Positions 49,606 to 58,484 of a stretch of 64,000 nt of DNA are shown one piece after another. The notes beneath the pieces were generated by a model. That model did no database searches and was not told the origin of the DNA. It worked only from the letters and a program-made list of their open reading frames with translations. A program made the translations under genes and the position numbers. Numbering within the stretch: position 1 is the stretch's first letter; each line of letters opens with the position of its first letter. Location: the NCBI GenBank assembly GCA_963759115.1, contig CAVWXT010000003.1, forward strand, positions 62,001 through 126,000, read 5' to 3'. Source of the stretch: CAVWXT01 sp963759115 (GTDB lineage Bacteria > Planctomycetota > Planctomycetia > Pirellulales > Thermoguttaceae).

Positions 49606-51144
49606 ATGGTCACTCTACAGGCAGCCTTCGCGGCAATGGTGTTGTCGGGCACGGGCCAGACGGCAATGCTGGACTTCTACGCCGACTGGTGCGCTCCTTG
49701 CCGGGCCATGAATCCCACGATCCAGGCCCTGGAGAAAGCCGGCTATCCGGTCCAGCGGGTCAACATCGACCAGAACAAGCCGCTTGCCGAGCAGTACAAG
49801 GTGAAGACCATCCCGTGCTTCATCATGGTGGTCGATGGGCAGGTCGTGGACCGCGTCGACATCCCCACGACGTACACCCGGCTGGAACGGATGTGCAAGT
49901 TGGGCGCGTCGGCCCCCGCTCAAGATAGATCGCCCCCGATGCTCGCCCAAAATGGTCTGCCGCCTGCGCAGCCGGCGCCGTCGTTCCCCGTGCCGCCGTC
50001 TCCCTTCGACGGTCGAGCAAGCCAGTCCGCAACGATCCAACCGGTTTCCGCCCCGGCGAGGCAAGCCGGCGGCGTGACTGACGCCACGCTGATTGCCGCC
50101 ACCGTGCGGTTGCAGGTGCAGGATTCCGGTGGACGCTCCTGCGGCTCGGGCACCATCATTGACTCGAACGCACGCGAGGGCAAAGCCCTGATCCTGACCT
50201 GCGGCCACATCTTCCGCGATTCGCAAGGCAAGGGTCCCATCACGGTCGACCTGTTCGGCCCGAACGCCGCCCAACAAGTCCGCGGCAACCTGGTATCGTT
50301 CGACCTCGATCGCGACGTCGGTCTGGTGTGGATTTCGACGCCGGGACCCGTGACTGCCGCCCGCGTCACGCCGCCCGGCTACCAAGTCACCCGCGGCATG
50401 CCGGTGGTAAGCGTAGGTTGCAACAACGGCGACATGCCGACCGCGCAACACAGTTATGTGACCTCGTTGGACAAATTCGTCGGGCCGCCCAATATCCAGG
50501 TGGCCGGACAGCCGATGGAAGGCCGTAGCGGCGGAGGCTTGTTCTCTAGCGAAGGTTACGTCATCGGCATCTGCGACTTTGCCGACCCGAGCGACCGGGA
50601 AGGGCTGTTTGCCGCCCCCGCCTCGATCTATGCCGAGTTGGATCGCAAGACCGCGGACGGGAGGGATCTGTCGTTCGTTTACAAGTCGCCCGCCGGGATT
50701 CCTGCCGTATTTCCGGTCGTGGTGGCCCCGGCGGCGCCGCCGGCCTTTGCCGCCAACGTCCTGCCGGCGATGCCCAAGGCGATGCCCGGCCCGATCAATC
50801 TCGCCTCGATGGGAGCCGTTGCTGCGCCGGCGGCTGCGTCGCCCCTGGGCCTGCCACCGCACGAGCGGGCGGCCTACGAAGAAATCCAACGATACCTGAA
50901 GGAAGGGGCGGAAGTGACTTGCGTGATTCGCCCGCGCGACAAGCCCAACGCCAAGAGCGAGGTGATCATGCTGGATCATGTCTCGCCGGAGTTTGTCAAG
51001 CTGTTGAGTTCCGACGCCCGGTCACAGAACCGGCGTTTCGAGACCTCCTTGGAACTGCCCACGCCGCGCAAGAAGCTGCTGGAATGGTCGGCGCCAGATC
51101 AGAAGGCGCCGGATGGAGGCTGGAAGGCCGGCGATACGCGCTGA
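49606..51144 (+). CDS. thioredoxin-trypsin fusion protein
   Basis: 512 residues; strong ribosome site AGGAGGG before ATG 49606. A thioredoxin domain follows a weak signal or anchor (LDFYADWCAPCRAMNPTIQA, active site WCAPC; KTIPCFIMVVDG with cis-Pro). After a Pro-rich linker comes a trypsin-like domain with His in ALILTCGHIFRDS, Asp in VSFDLDRDVGLVWI and Ser in MEGRSGGGLFSSEGY. A C-terminal helical domain ends LPTPRKKLLEWSAPD. The two redox/protease halves imply envelope protein folding or quality control. Confidence 0.9.
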   Translation: MVTLQAAFAAMVLSGTGQTAMLDFYADWCAPCRAMNPTIQALEKAGYPVQRVNIDQNKPLAEQYKVKTIPCFIMVVDGQVVDRVDIPTTYTRLERMCKLGASAPAQDRSPPMLAQNGLPPAQPAPSFPVPPSPFDGRASQSATIQPVSAPARQAGGVTDATLIAATVRLQVQDSGGRSCGSGTIIDSNAREGKALILTCGHIFRDSQGKGPITVDLFGPNAAQQVRGNLVSFDLDRDVGLVWISTPGPVTAARVTPPGYQVTRGMPVVSVGCNNGDMPTAQHSYVTSLDKFVGPPNIQVAGQPMEGRSGGGLFSSEGYVIGICDFADPSDREGLFAAPASIYAELDRKTADGRDLSFVYKSPAGIPAVFPVVVAPAAPPAFAANVLPAMPKAMPGPINLASMGAVAAPAAASPLGLPPHERAAYEEIQRYLKEGAEVTCVIRPRDKPNAKSEVIMLDHVSPEFVKLLSSDARSQNRRFETSLELPTPRKKLLEWSAPDQKAPDGGWKAGDTR

Positions 51145-51203
51145 GACTCGTAGTCGTAGGTGTAGGGTGGGCATAGCCCACCAAATCGCAGCATATCTTG
51201 CCG

Positions 51204-51261
51204 TAGGACGAGTTTTCTAACTCGTCCAGTCTTTCGGGACGAGTTGGAAAACTCGTCCTAC
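51204..51261. repeat. REPIN-like pair (TAGGACGAGTTTTC arms)
   Basis: TAGGACGAGTTTTCTAACTC and the inverted arm GAGTTGGAAAACTCGTCCTA, separated by about 9 bp, between convergent genes; could also act as a transcription terminator. Confidence 0.8.
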
Positions 51262-51292
51262 AGATTCAGCCAACCTATTTCGGCGCGAGGCC

Positions 51293-52262
51293 CTACACGT
51301 CGCCGGTAAGCTTGTCGTAGAACTCGACGTAATTGTCGCGGCAGTCGCCGGCGCGGGCGGCAATGGCGCTGCGGGGATGCTCGTTGAGTTGGCCCGTGAT
51401 GTTGTACTGCGCGTACGGCCCCCATTCCACGTTTCGGCTCAGCGGCAGCAAGTGCTCTTGGATCACCTGGTAGATCGGCCGGATGCGGAACTTGGGATTG
51501 CGGAGGAAGCCGATCAGCAGTTCCATCGGGCAGTTGCCCGCCCCGCGTCCCAGGCCGGCCATCGAGGCGTCGACCCGATTGGCGCCGTGGATGATCGCCT
51601 CGATCGTGTTGGCGAAGGCCAATTGCTGGTTGTTGTGGGCGTGGATGCCCACTTCCTTGCCCGTCTCTTTCCCGTAGGCCAGGTACTTCTTCACCAGCAG
51701 TTCGACCTGCTCGGCGTACATCGCGCCGTAGCTGTCGACCACCACCAGCACGCTGGCCGGCGTTTGGGCAATCACCTCCAGCACCTGATCCACTTCGGTG
51801 TCGGTGACGGTGGAGACGGCCATCAGGTTGGCCGACACTTCGTAGCCCTTGTCGGCGGCGTCCTTGATCATGTCGACCGCCTCGGGCACCTGGTTGGCGT
51901 AGAAGGCCACGCGGATCATGCTCCAACACGCTGTCCTTCTTGGGCAGGATGTCGGTGTGCCAATCGGACTTGCCGGCGTCGGCCATCGCGGCCAGCTTCA
52001 ACGGCGTGGGATTGTCGCCGACGATCCGCCGGATGTCGTCCTCGTCGCAGAACTTCCAGGCGCCGCACTTGTCCCGCGCGAAAAGCTTCTTCGACGCCTT
52101 GTAGCCGATCTCCATGTAGTCGATGCCGGCCGCCACGCAGGCGTCGTAGACGGCCTTGACAAAGCCGTCCTCGAAGGCGTGATCGTTGATCAGTCCGCCG
52201 TCGCGGATCGTGCAGTCCAAGACCTTCAACTCGGGGCGATAGGTAATCCACGGGGCAGTCAC
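51293..52262 (-). CDS. HMGL-like aldolase (4-hydroxy-2-oxovalerate aldolase type), one frameshift
   Basis: TIM-barrel metal-dependent aldolase. ELKVLDCTIRDGGLINDHAF carries the conserved Arg-Asp (RDGG); YMEIGYKASKKLFARDKCGA follows; VGIHAHNNQQLAFANTIEAI has the HxH metal ligands. The frame shifts near 51919 (SVLEH | MIRVAFYANQVPEAVDM). About 323 residues. Cleaves a hydroxy-keto acid, probably to pyruvate plus aldehyde (family). On the same strand as the sugar cluster but 2 kb away. Confidence 0.87.
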
Positions 52263-52449
52263 GGCGGGCTCCTCGCAATGGCGATGGGAAAATGGTGAAT
52301 GTCCGCAATCTTCGACTCAATTCTCGTAGCGCAAAGCGTGTCTGTCAACTCTACCTCGAAAGAGGGGACTTGCAGAGCCGCCGACCGCGAAATAACATGC
52401 AGTCTCTGTCTCCTGCGGCCCGCTTTGGCACGCGGCGCCTAGGGATTGC

Positions 52450-53101
52450 GTGGGAGTGCCTGGCGTGAGCGTGCTCCTCCATTTGGTCCGTCACGGTGAA
52501 AGCACGTTCAACGCCGAGGAACGAATCCAGGGTCAATCCGACGCGCCGTTGTCGGACCTGGGCCGCCGGCAAAGCGAGGCCGTCGCCAAGGCGCTGGCCG
52601 AAGCGCCGATCGAGGCTGTGTATTCCAGCCCGCTGAGCCGGGCGTTGGCCACCGCCCGGCCGATTGCGGAAAAGCACGGGCTCAAGGTGCAAACCGATCC
52701 GCGGCTGATGGAGTTGGACGCGGGCGTGTTCGAGGGCCAACTCCGCAGCGACCTGGCGAACGTCTACCCGGCCGAGTTTGCCCATTGGCTCGCCGGCGAC
52801 GAGGATTTTGCCATTCCCGGCGGCGAGTCGCGGCGGCAGTTGACGATTCGCGGCTGCGAGGCCATTCACGCCATTGCAGCCGCCGGCCATCGCGAGGCCG
52901 CCATCGTGACCCACGGCGGGCTGTTGAGCGTGGCGGTGCGCAGCCTGCTGATTCCTGCGCGAGCCGCTGCCGCCGTTCGCGCTGCACAACGGCTCGATTA
53001 CCCGCGTGGCGATCGACCAACGTGGGCAGTTCTCGCTGGTCTCGCTCAACAGGATTGAGCACCTGGGCGGGGTCCGGCTTTCCAGTGGCGGCGATTTGTG
53101 A
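52450..53101 (+). CDS. histidine phosphatase (phosphoglycerate mutase-like), one frameshift
   Basis: LLHLVRHGESTFNAEERIQG has the catalytic RHG; AVYSSPLSRALATARPIAEK the second Arg; MELDAGVFEGQ the acid; IVTHGGLLSV the second His. The frame changes near 52960 and ends VSLNRIEHLGGVRLSSGG at 53101. GTG 52450 or 52465 is the start. A general phosphatase of the cobC/GpmB group; substrate unknown. Convergent with the response regulator. Confidence 0.88.
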
Positions 53102-53123
53102 CTACAATCGCCCACAACCCACG

Positions 53124-54509
53124 TCAGACTGTTCCATCCGCACCGTCGCTTGGCACGCCGTACTGGCGGAGCTTGCGGTAGAGGGTCTTGCGGTCGAGGC
53201 CCAGCGTGCGGGCCGCCAGCGTGCGATTTCCGCCCACGCAGTCGAGCACGTGGAGGATGTAGCGGCGCTCCACCTCCTCCAGCGGCACCAACTCGCCCGG
53301 ATCGTTGCCGCCGATCACCACCTGCGAGCTGCGGTAATCGCGGATCTTCTCGGGCAGGTCGTCGACCGTGAGTTTGTCGAACCGCGTCAGGGCCACGGCC
53401 CGCTCGATCACGTTGCGCAGCTCGCGGACGTTGCCCGGCCAGGAATACGCCAGGAGTTTCTCCGCCACCCCTTCCGACATGCCGACCACCTGCTTGCCGG
53501 CGCGGCCGGCGCAGTCCTCGATGAAGTGCTGGGCCAAGAGCAGGGCGTCGGCGCCGCGGGCGCGGAGCGGCGGCAGCTCCACCTGGATCACGTCGATGCG
53601 GAAGAAGAGGTCTTTGCGGAAGCGGCCCTCCTCGACCGCGGTCTCCAGGTCGCGGTTGGTCGAGGCCAGGAGCCGCACGTCGAAGGCCACCTCCTTCTCG
53701 CTGCCGACCGGCCGGACCTTGTTCTCCTCCAAGGCCCGCAGCAGCTTCGGCTGCATCGCCAAGGGCATTTCGCCGATTTCGTCCAGCAACAGCGTGCCCC
53801 CTTCCGCCTGCACGAACAGTCCCTTGCGGTCGTTGCGGGCGTCGGTGAACGCGCCCTTGACGTGCCCGAAAAGCTCGCTCTCCAGCAGCGTGTCGGGCAG
53901 CGCCGCGCAATTGACGGCCACGAACGGCTGGTCGCGCCGCCGGCTGCGCTGGTGCAGCGCGCGGGCCACCAGTTCCTTGCCCGTGCCGCTCTCGCCGGTG
54001 ATCAGCACCGAGCGCCTCGGAATCGGCAATCTGCGCCAACTGGTCGTAGAGCTTCTGCATGGCGGGGCTCTCGCCGAGCAGTTCCTCGAACCGCGGTCTG
54101 CGCTCGACCGCCTCGCTGAGCGATGCGATCTGCTGCTGAAGCTGCCGGCGCTCGACCGCCCGTCGCAGAATCAGCGCCAGCAACTCCATCTCGATCGGCT
54201 TGGTGACGAAATCGTAGGCCCCGGCCCGCATCGCGGCCACGGCCGTCTCCAGGCTGCCGAAGGCCGTCATCACCACCACGGGAACGTCGGGCCGATTGGC
54301 CGCCAGCCGCGAACAGAACTCGAATGCCGTCCATGCCGGGCATCTTCAGGTCGGTCAGCACGACCTCGAAGTCCTCGCGGCGAAAATGCCTCGAACGCCT
54401 CGTCGGCCGAGGTGAAGCACGAGGGCGCGAAGTCGCGCAGCCGCAGGTCCGTCTCCAGCAGATCGCACATGCTCCGCTCGTCGTCGACGATCAGCACGCT
54501 TGGCTTCAC
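53124..54509 (-). CDS. sigma-54-dependent response regulator (NtrC type), frameshifts
   Basis: Receiver domain VKPSVLIVDDERSMCDLLET with phospho-Asp in VVLTDLKMPGMDGI; AAA+ domain with Walker A ITGESGTGKELVARAL, the sigma-54 contact loop ELFGHVKGAFTDA, and Walker B GGTLLLDEIG; C-terminal Fis-type HTH (NRTLAARTLGLDRKTLYRKL). Extra bases near 54390, 54330 and 54020 break the frame. The GTG start at 54509 overlaps the kinase stop, so the pair is co-translated. Confidence 0.92.
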
Positions 54510-55981
54510 GACTTTGGTCCTTCGGGCAAGAAGACGGTAAAGCAACTCCCTTCGCCGGGACGGCTGGTCACGTCGATCCAGCCGCCGTGCTCCTGAACGA
54601 TGCCGTAGGCGATCGACAGCCCCAGCCCGGTCCCTTCGCCGACCGCCTTGGTCGTGAAGAACGGCTCGAAGAGGTGCTGCACGTTCTCCTCGGGGATGCC
54701 CACGCCCTGGTCGCGGATCTCGATGCCGTGGTAGGCCGTCTCGCGTCCGGCGTTTCCTTCGGGCGGCGCGGCCGTCTGGCGGCGGATGGCGATATCGACC
54801 GTTGCCGCCCTCGGGCATCGCCTGGATGGCGTTGACCAGGAGATTGGTCAAAACCTGCTGAATCTGGCCGGCGTCGACTTCGGCCGATGGCCGGAGCGTC
54901 GCCGGCGCGAAACGCAACTGTACGTTGCCCTTCTCGGCCATGGGGCGAAGCAGATCCATCGTCTGGCTCGACCACGTGGCGCAGATCGACCGGCGCTTTG
55001 TGGGGCGTGCTGGCGCGGGCGAAATCGAGCAGCTGCGCGAATGATCTTCGTCATCTTGTCGGCCTCGGCCTTGATGGCGGCGGCGCTTTGCCCGATTTCC
55101 TCCGGGGCTGAGTCTTGCCCGAGGCGATCAGCCCCGCCCGGCCGGACACGACGTTCAGCGGCGTCCCCAATTCGTGGGCGATCCCCGAGGCCAGCCGGCC
55201 GACCGTCTTCAGTCGGTCGGCGTGGCGGAGTTGCTCCATGGCGGCGATCCGCGCCGCCGACTCCTCGCGAATCTTGCGTTGCGAGCCGGCCAGTTGCGCG
55301 CACATCGCGTTCAGGCTGTCGGCCAATTCGGCCAGCTCGTCCCGCGAGTGCAGGTGAATCGGCCCCTCCAGGTCGCCCTCGGCGACCCGCCGGGTCTTGT
55401 CGATGAGCTGCCGCAACGGCCTTCCCACAAACCGCACGCCCAAAGCCACCGCCAGCAGTCCGCTGAGCAGCGACCATGCCGCCGATCAACAACGCCGTTC
55501 GGCGGATGATCTCGCGCTTGTTGCGGTCCAACTCCGTCATCGCCACGGAGAACTCCAGACCACATTGCCGCTCGACGTTCAGGGTGACCGGCCAATAGAC
55601 GTGCAGATACGGGATGCCGCTGGAATCGAAGGACGCAACCGCGAGGGGCTCGTGGATGGTGATATTCGTGAGCGATTCGCGGGGCACTGCGGGGGAGAAC
55701 TCGTTGCCGGGTTGCGTGTCCAACCACACCCAACGCATCCGCACGTGATGCCCTGGCGCGTCGTTCACTTTGCGGAGGAACTGCTCCACGCCCTGTTGAC
55801 CGGCGTTGCGCCAAGCGTCGGCCAGCGGAACTTCCATGGCGCGGCCTAGCGTTTCTGCTTCGGCGGTGGCTGTCTGCTCAAATATCTGAACTTCGCGCTG
55901 GACGGCCAGATAACCGTAGATGGCCGCCAGCACGATGTTCGCCAGCATGAACACCAGGACGAGTTTGATCGTCACTCTCAT
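54506..55981 (-). CDS. membrane sensor histidine kinase of the NtrC pair, frameshifts
   Basis: First helix MRVTIKLVLVFMLANIVLAA, a periplasmic sensor of about 140 residues, second helix near 55480, then HAMP (RPLRQLIDKTRRVAEGDLEG), the H-box IAHELGTPLNVVSGRAGLIA, and ATPase motifs NLLVNAIQAMPEGG, EPFFTTKAVGEGTGLGLSIA. At least three indels (about 55475, 55090, 54800). It should phosphorylate the adjacent sigma-54 activator. The signal is unknown. Confidence 0.9.
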
Positions 55982-56153
55982 CGTTCCCCTCGCATGCCGG
56001 GATCAACCGGTCGGCCGCTGATGCGAACCGTGGCGTTTTGCCCCACCGGGGCCTTTTGGGTGCGCTGACGGCGCCGCTCGACCCGAAGTGCCGGGTGGCA
56101 CGGGCTGCTTGTCAGCCCGTGCCGTGGCCCCTTCACGCACGGGCCGGCAAGCC

Positions 56154-56211
56154 GTAGGGTGCGCGAAACGCACCAACATCCGCCGGTTGTGGTGCGTTTC
56201 ACGCACCCTAC
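56154..56211. repeat. REPIN-like pair (GTAGGGTGCGCGAAACGCACC)
   Basis: Inverted arms of the same family as 35408-35464, with central spacer CAACATCCGCCGGTTGT. Confidence 0.85.
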
Positions 56212-56352
56212 AAGACACCACGGCCGCGCGATTCCCTCTTTCCTATTGTAACATCTTGCGGCCGGCGCGGGCAGTTTGGCACGCCCTGTGCATTATGGCC
56301 CTGGCAACGTGAGCGGGCAATCGCCCGGTGCGCGTCATGAGGAGAGACCGCC

Positions 56353-56499
56353 GTGAATTACTCGTGGAAACTTGGCCGGCTCTGCGGCGTTGACATCTAC
56401 CTGCACTGGTCCTTTTTGATCGTACCCGCCTGGGTCGCACTGACCTCACTGGCAGCCTGCGCCGCCCTGGTGTCGGCGGTCAGTGCGACCTTTCAATAA
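56353..56499 (+). pseudogene. N-terminal stub of an M50 site-2-protease-like gene
   Basis: GTG start, 48 residues: MNYSWKLGRLCGVDIYLHWS then FLIVPAWVALTSL and a stop. The opening matches zinc-metalloprotease M50 proteins (KxGRxxGIDxxLHW); the HExxH part is absent. It may be a real truncated gene left upstream of htrA. Confidence 0.6.
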
Positions 56500-56581
56500 G
56501 AGATTTTCGGCAATGCCGCCGGCGCCTGTCCAGGGTGGTCCTGGAAGCGACCGGGTGGCGACACTGTGAGAGGAGTGAGTC

Positions 56582-58107
56582 ATGCGTTTTGGAAAAATGG
56601 TTTATGCAGTCGGGCGCCGTTGGCGGTTGCCCTCGTGCCGCTGCTGGCCGCCATCGTGTTGGCGGCGTCGATGGGCGGCATCGCCGCGGTGCGCCCGGCG
56701 AAGACAAGAATCCTGCCGCGGCGCCGGCCCGAGCGCTGTCGCAAAGCTTCCGCGAAGTCGTCAAGGAAGTGCAACCGTCGGTGGTGCTCATCAAGAGCGA
56801 GGCGGCGATGCCCGTCAAGCTCGAAGGCCGGAACCCGGGCGACGAGGAGGGCGGTTTCGAGCAATGGTTCGGCGACAAGCAGTTCGGCGCGCCGTTCCGC
56901 GGCATGCCCGACCTGCGGAAGTTCTTCCAGCAGATGCCGCGCATGCCCGAGCATGGACAGAGCGGCATGGGTTCGGGGCTGATCATCGACAAGGCGGGGT
57001 TGATTCTCACGAACAGGCACGTCATCGATGGCGGCAAGGAGATCACGGTGCGGCTCCACGACGGCCGCGAGTACAAGGCCACCAAGGTCGCCGCCGATCC
57101 GAAGACCGATCTGGCCGTGTCTGCGGATCGAGGGCGCCGACAACCTCACGCCCGCCAAGCTCGGCGACAGCAGACAGCGTCGAGGTGGGCGACTGGGTGC
57201 TGGCCCTGGGCAGCCCGTTCGGCCTGGAAGGCACGGTTACCGCCGGGCATCATCAGCGCCAAAGGCCGCGGGTTGGGCATCGCCGAGCGCGAGGACTTCA
57301 TCCAGACCGACGCCTCGATCAACCCCGGCAACAGCGGCGGACCGCTGGTGAACCTGGATGGCGAAGTGATCGGCATCAATACGGCCATCTCGTCCAACAG
57401 CGGCGGCAACGAAGGCGTTGGGTTCGCCATTCCCATCAACCTGGCGAAATGGGTCGCCCAACAACTGTCCAATGGCGGCACGGTGCATCGTGCCCGGCTG
57501 GGCGTCATGATCCAGCCGCTCACCGATGAGTTGGCCCACCAGTTCGGCCTGAAAGCACGCGAGGGAGTGGTCGTGGCCGACGTGACGCCCGACAGCCCCG
57601 CGGCCAAGGCCGGCCTGAAGTCGGGCGACGTGATCGTCGAGTTCGCCGGAAAGGCCATTGCCACGCCGCAGGAATTGCAGACGCTCGTGGAACGGTCCGC
57701 GGCCGGCAAGGAGCAGCCGCTCTATGTGCTCCGCGACGGCAAGCGGACGGAGCTGAGCGTCAGCCCGACGGAAATGCCCGGCGACGGCAAGACCGCCGAG
57801 GGCAGCCCTGCGGAAACCTCTCGCATGGGGAAACTGGGCATGGAGTTCCAGAACCTGACGCCCGAACTGGCTAAGCAATTGGAGATCAAGGCCGACCATG
57901 GAGTGGTCGTGACCGACGTGCAGCCCGGCAGCCCGGCCGAACGTGCCGGAGTGAGCGCCGGCATGGTCATTGCCGAAGTGAACCGCAAGCCGGTGAAGAC
58001 GGTCGAAGACCTGACCAAGGCCCTGGACGAGAAGTCGTTGGAGAGAGGAGTGATGCTCCTGGTGCGCGCGCGCGCACGGGAGTCGCTTTGTCGTGATTCA
58101 CGGTTAA
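56582..58107 (+). CDS. htrA: HtrA/DegP-type serine protease with two PDZ domains, frameshifts
   Basis: ATG 56582 after AGGAG; signal/anchor VALVPLLAAIVLAASMGGIA (after an early frameshift). Catalytic triad: His in LILTNRHVIDGGKEI, Asp in AADPKTDLAV, Ser in SINPGNSGGPLVNLDG. PDZ1 at about 57490-57780, PDZ2 at about 57830-58080 (VVVTDVQPGSPAERAGVSAG). Shifts near 56610, 56690, 57122, 57170, 57240 and in the GCGCGCGC run at 58060. Envelope protein quality control. Divergent from the two-component pair but not clearly linked to it. Confidence 0.9.
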
Positions 58108-58143
58108 ATCACCATGCGTCGTACCAAGAGGATGAACGAGCAC

Positions 58144-58176
58144 GTGTTGGGGCGGCAGTCTACTGCCGCCCCAACA
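58144..58176. terminator. perfect hairpin downstream of htrA
   Basis: GTGTTGGGGCGGCAG and its exact complement around a 3-base loop (TCT): a strong GC-rich stem 37 bp after the htrA stop. No U-run follows, so it is terminator-like or a repeat hairpin. Confidence 0.55.
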
Positions 58177-58484
58177 CGGCTTGAGCAGAAGCCATGGCCG
58201 ATATGGATGCCTCCGGAGCGCCGCAGAACCAGAGTCCGACCCCCCGATGTGCGTCTGCGGCGCCCGGAGTCTCCTTCAGTTGCCGGCACGGTTGCAACGA
58301 CCGTCGTTGTCGTCCTACCTCATCAATATAACCTGCAATTTCTCATCGCCGCGATCAAGAAGTCGGATCTGAACCCCACATCACCAGAGAACGCGGCCAC
58401 TGCTCTCGAGTCCAGCGCGGCGAACAGTGCCAGCGGGACATCCAGCGCACAATCTGCTTTAACGTCGGAGACGGAGCGGACAAC
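58177..58484. other. intergenic, nothing recognised
   Basis: About 300 bp upstream of the sigma factor gene; short open frames without motifs. The sigma factor promoter is presumably here. Confidence 0.4.
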
